From the NCBI GenBank assembly GCA_003695915.1, contig RFGF01000099.1:17259-81258 (forward strand): a DNA stretch of 64,000 nt, written 5' to 3'. Shown here in pieces: positions 44,924 through 53,507 of the stretch; positions within the stretch are counted from its first letter, which is position 1; each line of letters starts with the position of its first letter. The position numbers and the translations under genes are program-made. Source of the stretch: Nitrospirota bacterium (GTDB taxonomy: Bacteria; Nitrospirota; Nitrospiria; Nitrospirales; UBA8639). The notes beneath the pieces were generated by a model that saw only the letters and a list, made by a program, of their open reading frames with translations, was not told where the DNA came from and made no database searches.

Positions 44924-46045
44924 ATGGCGATTCGCGATCTCGTCAGCAGCCTCTTTTTAGTCGGATTTCAGGGCACGGACGTTTCTCCCCAACTAGCGAA
45001 CTGGCTCGAAACGTATCGACCTGCAGGGTTCATCGTCTTTTCCCGAAACCTTGAAAATCCCGACCAAATTGCCCGCTTGACGGCCTCGCTGCAGACCTAT
45101 GCAGACGAACATCCATTTCTGATCGCCATCGATCAGGAGGGGGGTCGCGTTTCGCGATTGCCACCTTCGTTTACGATCTTCCCCTCAGCGGCGTCTCTTG
45201 GCGCGTGCCAAGACCCGGACCTGGCTTACGAAGCCGCAGCGACCACGGCCAAAGAGCTTCTTGCCGTGGGCATCAATATGAACATGGCTCCCGTTTTGGA
45301 CGTCAATACCAATCCTGCCAATCCCATCATCGGAGACCGCGCGTTTGGTCATCACCCGGACCTCGTCAAGGCCATGGGCGTCGCTACGATGACCGGCCTT
45401 CAAGACCACGGCGTGATCGCGTGCGGCAAGCATTTTCCAGGACATGGCGAGACGACCGCCGACTCCCATGTGGAACTGCCGACCGTGACAACGTCCCGGG
45501 CACGACTCGACTCCGTCGAACTTTCTCCCTTTCGCGATGCCATCGACCGAGGCATTGCCGCGCTCATGACCGCTCATGTGCGGTATATGGCCCTGGACGC
45601 CGAACGTCCGGCGACGCTGTCCCCTTCCATTGTAACGGGACTTCTTCGAGAAACCTTGGGATTTACCGGGGTCATCGTCACGGACGACCTGGAAATGCAG
45701 GGAGTGCTGGACTGCCTCCTGATCGAGGAGGCGTCCGTGCTTGCTCTGAACGCAGGATGTGACATGCTTGTGATTTGCCACGATCCAGCCCGTCAGTCCC
45801 GTGCGATAGAGGCGGTCGTTCGCGCGGTCGAAGAAGGTCGGCTCTCGATAGACCGCATCATGGCCAGTCACGCCAGAATCACGGCTCTCAAACAACGGTT
45901 TCATCTCTCGCGATCCGCTCCTCCCGAGGGAATTACACAGATCGTCGGGTCTTCGGCGCATCGCGCCCTCTGCGAGAAGATCCGACATTTGAGCGCATCG
46001 TTGATAGCTCAGGAGACGACAGACGCAAGACACGAGACGAGATGA
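44924..46045 (+). CDS. nagZ: Beta-N-acetylglucosaminidase NagZ (GH3)
   Basis: Cytosolic GH3 enzyme releasing GlcNAc from anhydro-muropeptides in peptidoglycan recycling. Blocks: AIDQEGGRVSRL near residue 71, the NMNMAPVLDVNTNPANPIIGDRAFG region, the diagnostic KHFPGHGETTADSHVELP loop near residue 166 holding the catalytic His/Asp dyad, and the nucleophile Asp in VIVTDDLEMQGV. 373 residues, single domain. Co-operonic with pepA; AmpG (38.8 kb) imports its substrate. Confidence 0.94.
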   Translation: MAIRDLVSSLFLVGFQGTDVSPQLANWLETYRPAGFIVFSRNLENPDQIARLTASLQTYADEHPFLIAIDQEGGRVSRLPPSFTIFPSAASLGACQDPDLAYEAAATTAKELLAVGINMNMAPVLDVNTNPANPIIGDRAFGHHPDLVKAMGVATMTGLQDHGVIACGKHFPGHGETTADSHVELPTVTTSRARLDSVELSPFRDAIDRGIAALMTAHVRYMALDAERPATLSPSIVTGLLRETLGFTGVIVTDDLEMQGVLDCLLIEEASVLALNAGCDMLVICHDPARQSRAIEAVVRAVEEGRLSIDRIMASHARITALKQRFHLSRSAPPEGITQIVGSSAHRALCEKIRHLSASLIAQETTDARHETR

Positions 46046-46087
46046 GGCAGTCGGTTGAACCTTAGAGTTCGCCGCCTCACATCAACC

Positions 46088-46121
46088 GTGCTCACCGCTC
46101 CCATCGAGGACAGGTGAGCAC
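46088..46121. promoter_or_regulatory. 9-bp inverted repeat between nagZ and the 46166 gene
   Basis: GTGCTCACC and GGTGAGCAC pair perfectly across a 16-base loop, followed by an AT-rich stretch (TATAAAAAATAATATT). It could be a terminator of nagZ without a U-tract or an operator of the following gene. Confidence 0.45.
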
Positions 46122-46165
46122 CACATATAAAAAATAATATTGCATGGAGCAAGGAGAACAGCACG

Positions 46166-46567
46166 ATGGGCGTCAAAAAAGGTGATTTGATCGATGAACA
46201 CAAACGTCATCCCGACGGTTGCGGCCTGGTCGTGAAAGTCATGGGCGGGGGAGAGGGGTTTGAAAAAATAATTTGTTGTGGACACGAATTGACCGAGGAA
46301 GATGTCGTCCCGTCCCTTGGCCGCAGTCGTGGACGAAAAAAAGGCCATCTTCCCGTCGCGGTGATTCTCGATGAAAAAAAGTTGTATCCCGATTCCTGCG
46401 GATTGCGTGTCATGATCATCGATGGCGGTGCAGGATTTCAAGAAATCATTTGTTGCGGACATTCATTGACCATGAAAGCCATGCAAGATCTTCGCTATGG
46501 TCACATGCGTAATGCCCCTGATTCCTCGTCACCAGAGTCTCCGGCATCTCCGCACGGCAATGCCTGA
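46166..46567 (+). CDS. Tandem desulforedoxin-like protein, 133 aa
   Basis: The protein contains two copies of a 30-residue unit. Copy 1: HPDGCGLVVKVMGGGEGFEK with IICCGHELT; copy 2: YPDSCGLRVMIIDGGAGFQE with IICCGHSLT. Cys19, 37, 38 and Cys78, 96, 97 have identical spacing. This resembles the desulforedoxin fold (CxxC...CC binding iron), but the first Cys of CxxC is replaced by Pro in both copies, and a His follows the CC. A redox or metal-binding role is an inference. Ribosome site AAGGAG. The 3' end overlaps the PsiE-family gene by 8 bases. Confidence 0.7.
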   Translation: MGVKKGDLIDEHKRHPDGCGLVVKVMGGGEGFEKIICCGHELTEEDVVPSLGRSRGRKKGHLPVAVILDEKKLYPDSCGLRVMIIDGGAGFQEIICCGHSLTMKAMQDLRYGHMRNAPDSSSPESPASPHGNA

Positions 46568-47066
46568 ATGGACAAAACACCGCATGTTGGGGTGGACATC
46601 GGAATCGATCAAACAATGGGTCCGGTGGATGCAATGGCTCGACCGCTGGGGATACATGACCGCCTGTCTCAGCTTTTTGCTGTTGGGGATGTTGGTGTTC
46701 GTGTACAGCTGGACCGAGTTCTTCCGGCATGCAGGCGAAGAGTTTCTTCCGGCCTCCATTACGTTGATCAACGACCTCTTGCTGGTCATTATCCTTCTCG
46801 AATTGTTCCGAACTGTTCTGGGTTTCCTCCAATCCGAACAAGTTCGCCTCGAACCGTTTCTGCACGTCGGGATCATTGCTTCCATTCGCCGGATCATCAC
46901 CGTGGGAGCGGAGTTAGCCCATATGGCAGGAATTGCTCGAGAAACGTTTTATCTCTACTTATTGGACGTGGGCTTACACGTCGGCGTGATTCTGGCGTTG
47001 AGTTTTGCCCTTCACCTGATCAAAAAACAGGAGCACGTAGAGCCCGCGAATGCCATCGCCAGCTAG
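46560..47066 (+). CDS. PsiE family membrane protein
   Basis: 168 residues with four membrane helices (about residues 35-58, 68-92, 100-125, 138-155). The pattern of PsiE (phosphate-starvation-inducible) proteins is seen: LLLVIILLELFRTVLGF, HVGIIASIRRIITVG and the last helix YLLDVGLHVGVILALSFAL. The start at 46560 overlaps the preceding stop; a start at 46497 would give a long overlap. Function of the family is unknown; regulation by phosphate cannot be seen here. Confidence 0.72.
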   Translation: MPEWTKHRMLGWTSESIKQWVRWMQWLDRWGYMTACLSFLLLGMLVFVYSWTEFFRHAGEEFLPASITLINDLLLVIILLELFRTVLGFLQSEQVRLEPFLHVGIIASIRRIITVGAELAHMAGIARETFYLYLLDVGLHVGVILALSFALHLIKKQEHVEPANAIAS

Positions 47067-47201
47067 CGCGAGGACCATGCAGCCCTTCTCGTTTTCTCCA
47101 AACGACCACCATGCACAGGAACGGTGCATCGTCGCTCCATCTTGATCTCTCTTGCATACCACAGGCTGCTATGGCACCATATCCTGCTCAGAGGATCCGA
47201 T

Positions 47202-47618
47202 ATGGAGTCGCTCTTGGAATTCGTAGGGACCGTGCATATTTTCTTGGGCCCGTATCGAGGAAATCCCATCGGGCTCTATCTGCAACGCGACGGCGAAGTC
47301 TGCCGGATCTCGCCCCGCATTTATCCTTGGAATCAAACTATCGGCGTCGGAGAAAGCCCCAATAAAGCCGCCGCAGATTTCGAGCAAAAATGGAAAGAAA
47401 CCACCGGCCTGGCTCCCGAGATGTATACTGGCCCACACTGGGAGGGCGGCATCAAGCCAGAAAAGCCCAAGCCGGCTGCTCCGCCAAAACCTGCTCCAGC
47501 CAGCGCCGCTAAACCACCCTCGGCACCGGCAGAATCCAAAGCGCCTTCCTCATCGGAAGCATCGCTTGCGAACGATCCCGTTCTATCACCATCTTCTAAT
47601 TCCGAAAAAGCCTCCTGA
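47202..47618 (+). CDS. Hypothetical protein with Pro/Ala-rich tail, 138 aa
   Basis: Residues 1-80 look like a small folded domain (VGTVHIFLGPYRGNPIGLYL ... DFEQKWKETTGLAPEMYTGPHWEGG), followed by a 55-residue Pro/Ala/Ser/Lys tail of low complexity. No family recognised. The ATG at 47202 has a GAGG 6 bases upstream and gives a better N-terminus than 47124. It is separated from the PsiE gene by 135 bases. Confidence 0.6.
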   Translation: MESLLEFVGTVHIFLGPYRGNPIGLYLQRDGEVCRISPRIYPWNQTIGVGESPNKAAADFEQKWKETTGLAPEMYTGPHWEGGIKPEKPKPAAPPKPAPASAAKPPSAPAESKAPSSSEASLANDPVLSPSSNSEKAS

Positions 47619-47729
47619 AGGACTGCCTCAATGCCTTCTGGTCTTGAGCAAAGGCTCCACCCGATTGGCCTGCTAGAGTCGATTTGTCACATTCGGGCTT
47701 TCCTCGAACGATGCCCAAGCCGAATCGCG

Positions 47730-48500
47730 TCACCGGTGTTGAGCAAACGTCAACCGGCGAGAGCGAGCAAATTGACGCGCTGCCTTGACCAAGGCATCGA
47801 ATATGCGGCGGTGAGCCAGAAGACGGTCGCACAAATATTCAGGATGCCATTGCACACCCAAGAAGAACGGATGCGACGGCGCCTCGATAGCCTCGATCAC
47901 TTCATCTGACGCCGTCGCACTGACCACCAAAGGGCGTGCCACATCTTTGACTGATTGATGGTGAGAGCTGTTGACCTTGACAACAGATCTCCCGACGATG
48001 CACTGCAACAAGGACCGCGGAGCAATCCTGACCGAATGCACGGTCTTGGTCGCCGATTCGGATGATTGATGGCAGAGGCGTGTGCCCAACTCTCGTGGAA
48101 TATCTTGAATCAGGGTACCTCCGAGCGCCACATTCATAGACTGCATTCCCCCGCAAATTCCCAAGACCGGAAGGCCAGCGCGATACGCCAACCTGGTCAT
48201 ACCGAGTTCCAATTGAGCCCGGTCGATACTCATGGTCCGAAATGGGAATCGCTGGCGTTCGCCGTAGAGGGTCGGATCCAAGTCGGCGCCGCTTCCCGTA
48301 ATCAGGAGCCCATCGAGACGTTCCAAGAGTTGACGCTGACGAACGCGATCCGTCGCGAGTGAGAGCACCATCGGAAGTGCACCGGCCTGTTCGATGGCCC
48401 GGATATAGCGAGCCCGCAAAAAATAGGTCGGTTCTGTTCCTCCCATATCCTCGCGGTCCCCCGCGTTAAAATCCGGTGTGACGCCGATAATCGGTCTCAT
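47730..48500 (-). CDS. Class I glutamine amidotransferase (PuuD-like gamma-glutamyl hydrolase)
   Basis: 256 residues. Triad residues are visible: the nucleophile Cys in VLGICGGMQSMNVALGG near residue 119, and His and Glu in FFLGVQWHPEYL. TGSGADLDPTLYGE and VNSSHHQSVKDVA are family blocks. PuuD-type members hydrolyse gamma-glutamyl-gamma-aminobutyrate in putrescine degradation; no other puu genes are nearby, so the substrate is open. Convergent with the preceding gene. Confidence 0.88.
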   Translation of the reverse strand: MRPIIGVTPDFNAGDREDMGGTEPTYFLRARYIRAIEQAGALPMVLSLATDRVRQRQLLERLDGLLITGSGADLDPTLYGERQRFPFRTMSIDRAQLELGMTRLAYRAGLPVLGICGGMQSMNVALGGTLIQDIPRELGTRLCHQSSESATKTVHSVRIAPRSLLQCIVGRSVVKVNSSHHQSVKDVARPLVVSATASDEVIEAIEAPSHPFFLGVQWHPEYLCDRLLAHRRIFDALVKAARQFARSRRLTFAQHR

Positions 48501-48546
48501 GAATATGCAGCAAAAGCGGGAAGCCTGTCACCGCGGAACATGGGCA

Positions 48547-48936
48547 TCACAAACCTTCGTCCTCGTAAGGAGAAACCCCAAAAAACCGTACCGGCTCTTC
48601 TCCTTTCAGATGGGATGGCGTAATCACATATGTGCCGTAAAAGCTCGGTTCCCATACAGATTTGGCCGTTTCCAGATCGCCCCCGGTCAAAGCGAACGCC
48701 ACGCCACCCACAATCCCGCCCAACGCCGCATAGACGACTTTGGCCGGTAAATACACCAAAGTGAGCAATCCGCTGCTGAGCCCCAAAAGCGCCTCTTCGG
48801 TTTTATTCGACTCCTCTTCGGCCGCGTAACCCACATAGGGCGTAAAAACGGTCATCATGAGCAACACCACCACTATGCAACCTGCCACTGCGCCTTTCCA
48901 CCATCGAAACGAAGATCGCAAAACGACGCTGTTCAT
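48547..48936 (-). CDS. Hypothetical exported/membrane protein, 129 aa
   Basis: The ATG at 48936 has an AAAGGAGG 9 bases upstream and starts with a signal-like segment (AGCIVVVLLMMTVFTPYVGYA). A second hydrophobic region (GLLTLVYLPAKVVYAALGGIVGGVAFAL) suggests a membrane hairpin, then a soluble tail ending in YVITPSHLKGEEPVRFFG. Similar in layout to small Nitrospira-type membrane proteins, but no family is named. Same direction as the amidotransferase gene, 46 bases upstream of it. Confidence 0.6.
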   Translation of the reverse strand: MNSVVLRSSFRWWKGAVAGCIVVVLLMMTVFTPYVGYAAEEESNKTEEALLGLSSGLLTLVYLPAKVVYAALGGIVGGVAFALTGGDLETAKSVWEPSFYGTYVITPSHLKGEEPVRFFGVSPYEDEGL

Positions 48937-49078
48937 GAAGCACATCCTCCTTTGTTTGTTGATTGACGCGATTACAAAGATATTGCGCTCGACGCCGTGC
49001 AGAGCGATTCGACGGGATATCTTGCCCTTTTCCGGCTCGTCACTCGACCGGTCCGTGATGAGTATGCGGTTCTTGTTC

Positions 49079-49558
49079 CTAGGGCTCATCCGATTCACTC
49101 GAGCATTCGTCATACAGGCTTTCCACGTCCAATTCGTTCAGAATCTGTTGCTTGAGCCACGCGTCGGAGCGTTCAACCTGCTCTTCCAATTCCTCTAAGA
49201 ATTGCTGGCCCGCGATTTGGCCATGTTCTTGTGGAAGATCACGATCGAGCGCAAGCGCCAGCTTGAGATAGCAGAGTTGCTGCGCGAGCAGGTCCTGGGC
49301 ACGACTCAGGCATTGGGAACGCAGGATCGAAGGGACGTCCATGACGACGGACTGCAGCCAGCGATCGAACTTCAGCCGTTCTTTCATCCGGAGCCATTGC
49401 GACTGGAAAATAAAGACGGCAATGTGCACGCCACCTTTCCAACTCCGTTTTTTGACGTTGAAGACGCATTGGATTCCCTGAGGCTCCTCTTCAATATGGT
49501 CCGGTCCGTAGAACAACGTCACACGATACGCCGGATGTCGAGGAGGCGAATGGGACAT
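49079..49558 (-). CDS. Hypothetical protein, 159 aa
   Basis: No family recognised. Mostly helical, with an N-terminal beta-like part (AYRVTLFYGPDHIEEEPQGI, CVFNVKKRSWKGGVHIAVFIF) and a C-terminal acidic helical part (FLEELEEQVERSDAWLKQQIL). No signal peptide. It starts with ATG at 49558 and lies divergently from tatA, which starts 203 bases away on the other strand. Confidence 0.6.
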   Translation of the reverse strand: MSHSPPRHPAYRVTLFYGPDHIEEEPQGIQCVFNVKKRSWKGGVHIAVFIFQSQWLRMKERLKFDRWLQSVVMDVPSILRSQCLSRAQDLLAQQLCYLKLALALDRDLPQEHGQIAGQQFLEELEEQVERSDAWLKQQILNELDVESLYDECSSESDEP

Positions 49559-49760
49559 AGCAGCCCGATTGTACCATGGTTCATGTGAAACACAACGTAC
49601 ATCCCGTCACGCGCTTGGCGCATCCGTAACCTTGCATTCAAGCCTGCGTCAGGCAACTTCGCCAAGCCTTAGTCATCTTGGGTTGACACTTCGAGTTGCA
49701 GGCAGATACAGTTTTACACAATCACAAGCACAGAGCGATTCTGTCGGAAGAGGGCGGGTC

Positions 49761-50582
49761 ATGTTTGGCACAATGGGCTTTTCTGAGCTGATTATCATCC
49801 TGGTGATCGTCCTGATCATCTTCGGTGCGGGGAAACTTCCTCAAATCGGGGAAGGGATCGGTAAGGCCCTCAAAGGATTCAAAAAAGAAGTGCAAGACAT
49901 CCCACCGCCCGTCGATCCGCAAGCCGTCGAAGGGCAACAGCCGCAGGCGCCACCAGCTGCCAGTGCTCCGTCAGCCTCGCCTTCGGCAAATACGCATCCT
50001 GGCGAGCAACCTGTCAATCCCAAAACCCAGCCCTATCAACCCGGGCCTGAATTAACGCCGGGAACGACCGCCGCGATGATGTACAGCGGAGCTGGACCCG
50101 AAGTAGTGGCACCTCAAACTCCCCTTTCTCAGCAGGCATCACCCTCCCCGGCTAGCCACGTTCCGCCACCTCCGACGATGGAACAACGCGCCGCGGCACC
50201 GATGCCAGCCTCGACCGGCCAATATCCACCGCTTCCACCTACCGCCCATCAGACCAAACCTGGCACGAAGCGGCCTTCCGCCATCGTCAATAAACAGGCG
50301 GTCGAACGCGTCCGAGCGCAACAGGCTGCCCTGAAAGCCAAGCAAGCACAACAAGCGGTCAGTTCAGGAGTCCCCTCTCCTCAAGAGATGCAAAGCCTAG
50401 GCGAAGGCCTTGGGAGCGCACTTCGAACCTTCAAGGAAGCCGCGGCTGATGTGCGCCAATCCATTGATCCTGAAATGCGCACCATTCAAGCTGAGCTGGA
50501 AGCTGCAGAAAAAGAAGTCGCTGACACCATCGAAACGGCTAAACAACCGGTTCTCCCCAAAGATCCGCCTTCCACCGCTTAA
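49761..50582 (+). CDS. tatA: TatA/E-family translocase with long C-terminal extension
   Basis: Residues 1-50 are a typical TatA: periplasmic MFGTMGFSE, membrane helix ELIIILVIVLIIFGAGKLP and amphipathic helix GEGIGKALKGFKKEVQDI (30-47). About 165 residues of Pro/Ala/Gln-rich linker follow, far beyond the normal TatA length of 60-90. Near residues 214-231 a second helix GEGLGSALRTFKEAAADV repeats the amphipathic helix, then a coiled-coil-like region. TatA forms the twin-arginine export pore. The start at 49761 is set by the TatA N-terminus; the frame extends upstream. tatC was not seen in the window. Confidence 0.88.
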   Translation: MFGTMGFSELIIILVIVLIIFGAGKLPQIGEGIGKALKGFKKEVQDIPPPVDPQAVEGQQPQAPPAASAPSASPSANTHPGEQPVNPKTQPYQPGPELTPGTTAAMMYSGAGPEVVAPQTPLSQQASPSPASHVPPPPTMEQRAAAPMPASTGQYPPLPPTAHQTKPGTKRPSAIVNKQAVERVRAQQAALKAKQAQQAVSSGVPSPQEMQSLGEGLGSALRTFKEAAADVRQSIDPEMRTIQAELEAAEKEVADTIETAKQPVLPKDPPSTA

Positions 50583-50598
50583 AACCGAGCCAAACGTT

Positions 50599-51375
50599 TT
50601 GACTCGTTTGCGGCCTTTCGCCCGAATCATCGCCACCTTTCCCCTTGTCCTGACCATCGGCAGTTGTGTCAATGAGGCCCCTCCTCAACCCGCGACGGTC
50701 GTCGTCACCCAACTCGTGCAGTTACTTAGGGATCCAAGCCCAGATATTCGGCGCACAGCTGCACTTTCACTCGGCAAGATCGCCGACTCCAACAGCATTC
50801 CAGCGCTCGTTGCGGCATTACACGATCCCGATTCGCAGGTCCGAGCGTATAGTGCCTGGGCGCTTGGCCAGATCGGCAGCGATGTCACACACGAGGGAAT
50901 GGTGGCTCTCGTTGGAGCGTTAGGCGATGGTGATCCAGCAGTCAAAGACGCGGCTGCGCTAGCCCTTTGGTTCGTCGATGCGGATCAGACGATCGTCGAT
51001 CTCCTCAATCAAGCATTCGTGGTCTCCGAGCCCGCAACGCGGATGGCGATCTTGAAAGCATTGATGGGCATTTCCCATCCCTCAGCCTACGATGTGTTTG
51101 TCGATGCGCTCGATGATCCCGATTCTCGTGTCCGACAGGCCGCGGTCGCCGGCCTCGGAGAACTCGGCGATCGTCGCGCTATCCGCTATTTTCGCAAAAT
51201 CATGCTTCAAGACCCTGACGAATCGGTCCGGGCGGAAGCCGCCTATCGACTGGGCATGATCGGTACCCGCGCTGAGATCCCCGCTCTCAAAAAAGTCCAA
51301 GAAACAGATCCGGCCCCGCTCGTGCAATTATGGGCTTCGTGGGCATTGCATCGGATCGAAGCACCGAGCACGTAG
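50599..51375 (+). CDS. HEAT-repeat lipoprotein
   Basis: 258 residues, from a TTG at 50599 just after the tatA stop. Signal sequence RLRPFARIIATFPLVLTIGSC has a lipobox-type IGSC near residue 21. The mature protein has about six HEAT/PBS-lyase-type repeats (PSPDIRRTAALSLGKIAD, PDSQVRAYSAWALGQIG, PDSRVRQAAVAGLGELGD, PDESVRAEAAYRLGMIG). Such repeats bind proteins. It could be a scaffold in the envelope or linked with export, suggested by tatA, but that is an inference. The frame remains open into tatA, so the exact start is not certain. Confidence 0.72.
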   Translation: MTRLRPFARIIATFPLVLTIGSCVNEAPPQPATVVVTQLVQLLRDPSPDIRRTAALSLGKIADSNSIPALVAALHDPDSQVRAYSAWALGQIGSDVTHEGMVALVGALGDGDPAVKDAAALALWFVDADQTIVDLLNQAFVVSEPATRMAILKALMGISHPSAYDVFVDALDDPDSRVRQAAVAGLGELGDRRAIRYFRKIMLQDPDESVRAEAAYRLGMIGTRAEIPALKKVQETDPAPLVQLWASWALHRIEAPST

Positions 51376-51438
51376 CAGGCCATCCTCCCAGACTTCGCAG
51401 GAAACAGACGGCACCGTCGGGACGGCGAGATCGAGAGA

Positions 51439-52083
51439 TTACGAACGAGGTTGTCTGCTCGTAAGGGCGTGAAGCTGGGGTTGCACCTGAGATTCGTAGC
51501 AATGCGGGCAGACGCCATGACTGAATTGCACATCGGTATGCGCCATAACGTATTCTTCGACTTGGAGCCAGAAATTCTGATCGTTCCGAATACGCTTGCA
51601 GTAAGAACAAATCGGGATCAAGCCGCGAAGCTGTTTCACCTGCTGAAGCGCCCATTCCAGATCGGTGACTCGTGCGGCGAGCTCCGCCTGCAAGTCAACC
51701 ACACGAAATCCTACCCGAACACGGGCGAGGAGTTCTGCAGGATCAAATGGTTTGACGATATAATCGTCGGCGCCGGCATTCAGTCCAGCGATCACATCTT
51801 GCCGCTTTGTTTTGGATGTCAACACAATGAGATAACACGGCCGCTGCGGCTCCAGGCCTCTTACGGCCTCGCACACCCGCAAGCCGTCGATTTCCGGCAT
51901 CACCCAGTCCAGGATCGCCAATGGCGGGGCTTCCGGCATACTCAACGCAGCCAACGCTTGTGCACCGTCGCTCGAAACGGAGACCTCGTAGCCTGCGTTC
52001 CGCAATGTGCGGTGCAACAGCGTAAGAGAGACCGGATCGTCGTCGGCGATCAATATCGAACGAGAGGCACGCTCGGAAGTCAT
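51439..52083 (-). CDS. Response regulator with C-terminal Cys-rich motif
   Basis: 214 residues. An N-terminal receiver domain: acidic pair ILIADDDP, phospho-Asp in AILDWVMPEIDGL, Thr/Ser in LTSKTKRQ and Lys in VKPFDP. A short coiled-coil (VTDLEWALQQVKQLRG) then leads to a C-terminal segment with CSYCKRIRND ... FSHGVCPHCYE, two CxxC pairs 33 residues apart, which likely bind zinc. This receiver-plus-Cys-motif form is found in proteins linked to signalling in many environmental bacteria. Start ATG at 52083 preferred; a TTG at 52119 is possible. Confidence 0.85.
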   Translation of the reverse strand: MTSERASRSILIADDDPVSLTLLHRTLRNAGYEVSVSSDGAQALAALSMPEAPPLAILDWVMPEIDGLRVCEAVRGLEPQRPCYLIVLTSKTKRQDVIAGLNAGADDYIVKPFDPAELLARVRVGFRVVDLQAELAARVTDLEWALQQVKQLRGLIPICSYCKRIRNDQNFWLQVEEYVMAHTDVQFSHGVCPHCYESQVQPQLHALTSRQPRS

Positions 52084-52382
52084 CCAATCACAAACCGGCT
52101 CGGATTTGATTTTCGCCAAGATACGCCGTGTTCGGTCATCGAACGACGGAAAACCGAGTTGTCGGGTTACCTGCTCATCGTATCGGTCGAGTCGGATGGC
52201 GGCTCAAGCATGACAATCGAAAATTTTTGGGTGACTCCCATGAGCCTCGCTGCCGCGTTCCACTAGGCGAAAGCACCTGAACAGCGGTGCTAGTTCTATG
52301 ATCTCGAGTTGAAACGAAATAAAACGTACACGTACAATTGGCCCATTGTTCAATGTCGAAACCGCGGTATCGAGGCGAACCA

Positions 52383-52634
52383 ATGCGATGGACCATGATG
52401 CCCATCTTGCTTGGGGTTATTGGATTGCTGTTCCTGTCAATCGGAGCAGGGTGCAATGCATCCCCTAAGCGTTGGTACAAACCCGGAGCGACTCGAGCCC
52501 AATTTCAACAGGATAAAGAATGGTGCGAACAGGCGCTGCTCACGCGTGCCGGAACCCTCACCACCAAATTTTATACGTTCGAAGACTGCATGGAAATGAA
52601 AGGATGGCAACCGATCGATGAGAGCAGGCCTTAA
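52383..52634 (+). CDS. Small lipoprotein-like hypothetical protein, 83 aa
   Basis: Starts at 52383 with a hydrophobic signal (MPILLGVIGLLFLSIGAGC) ending in a Cys that suggests lipid attachment. The mature part of about 55 residues has two conserved-looking Cys (WCEQALLTRA and DCMEMKGW) and ends with KGWQPIDESRP. The CMEMKGW ending is common in small outer-membrane-associated lipoproteins. No family named. Stands alone. Confidence 0.65.
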   Translation: MRWTMMPILLGVIGLLFLSIGAGCNASPKRWYKPGATRAQFQQDKEWCEQALLTRAGTLTTKFYTFEDCMEMKGWQPIDESRP

Positions 52635-52770
52635 TCGTCTCCCCATCTGGATTGTGTCGGTTATGATCGACGAGCCTCGCTGATGCCCCATTCGAGGGAT
52701 GGACAATCGATCGACCGATTGTTGATGGTGATAACAGAGGAAAACGACATGAGCGAATGGGAAGAACCGG

Positions 52771-53142
52771 ATGAAACGAATCCTTTTGGTCGACGATGAT
52801 CCTCATGCTCGCTCAGCGCTCCGGCTGGTGTTGGAATCGCAAGGGTATGACTGTCTCGAAGCCTCGAATGGAGCCGAAGCCTTATCCCGATTGGAACAGG
52901 AGTCGGCCGATCTCGTCATCACTGATAATCTCATGCCCGTATTAGGCGGCTTGGAATTCGTCCAACGCTTACGGGAAAAAGTTGGCGACCGCGCTCCTCG
53001 AACAATTATTTTGAGCGGGAATCTCGGTGAGGACGACAAACGCCACGCCCAACAACTCGGTGCCTTTGCAGTGCTGGACAAGCCCTGCGATTTCAAGGAA
53101 TTTCTCTCGCTCGTGGCTTTAGCCTTACAGCAGCAGGATTGA
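52771..53142 (+). CDS. Single-domain response regulator (CheY-like)
   Basis: 123 residues, receiver domain only: ILLVDDDP, phospho-Asp in DLVITDNLMPVLGGLEF, Ser in ILSGNLGED, Lys in VLDKPCDFKEFL. No output domain, so it acts through protein contacts or as part of a phosphorelay. No histidine kinase is adjacent. The ATG at 52771 has GAAGAACCGG upstream, a weak ribosome site. Confidence 0.85.
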   Translation: MKRILLVDDDPHARSALRLVLESQGYDCLEASNGAEALSRLEQESADLVITDNLMPVLGGLEFVQRLREKVGDRAPRTIILSGNLGEDDKRHAQQLGAFAVLDKPCDFKEFLSLVALALQQQD

Positions 53143-53237
53143 CACCTTCGAGAGATGATCTACGACAGGGGAAACGGCGAACATTGAATAGAAAATGTGA
53201 GAGCACAGGCTAGATTGAGCAAACCTGGAGGCCACCC

Positions 53238-53507
53238 ATGCTACGGATTTTTCTCGGAATGATACTCGGCTCGTTGACCACCCTGCTGCTGTTGGGCGGA
53301 CAGGCGGCAGCAGATCGCATGTTCGCCAACATCCAGCATTTGGCTGATCAGCATGCTTCCTCCGGACTGTCGATGGTCTGGCTGGGCCTATTTGTGGGCT
53401 TAACTCTCGGCCTTTCCAGTCTAGCCGCGTGGCGAACCAAAGCCATGACCACGATCCGCTCTGTCGTCAGCCACGTTCGACGTGTGCGTCACAAACGAAC
53501 GACATAG
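53238..53507 (+). CDS. Small membrane protein, 89 aa
   Basis: Two hydrophobic segments (residues 4-22 and about 46-64) and a basic C-terminal tail (TTIRSVVSHVRRVRHKRTT). GGAGG lies 8 bases before the ATG. No family recognised. Confidence 0.6.
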   Translation: MLRIFLGMILGSLTTLLLLGGQAAADRMFANIQHLADQHASSGLSMVWLGLFVGLTLGLSSLAAWRTKAMTTIRSVVSHVRRVRHKRTT

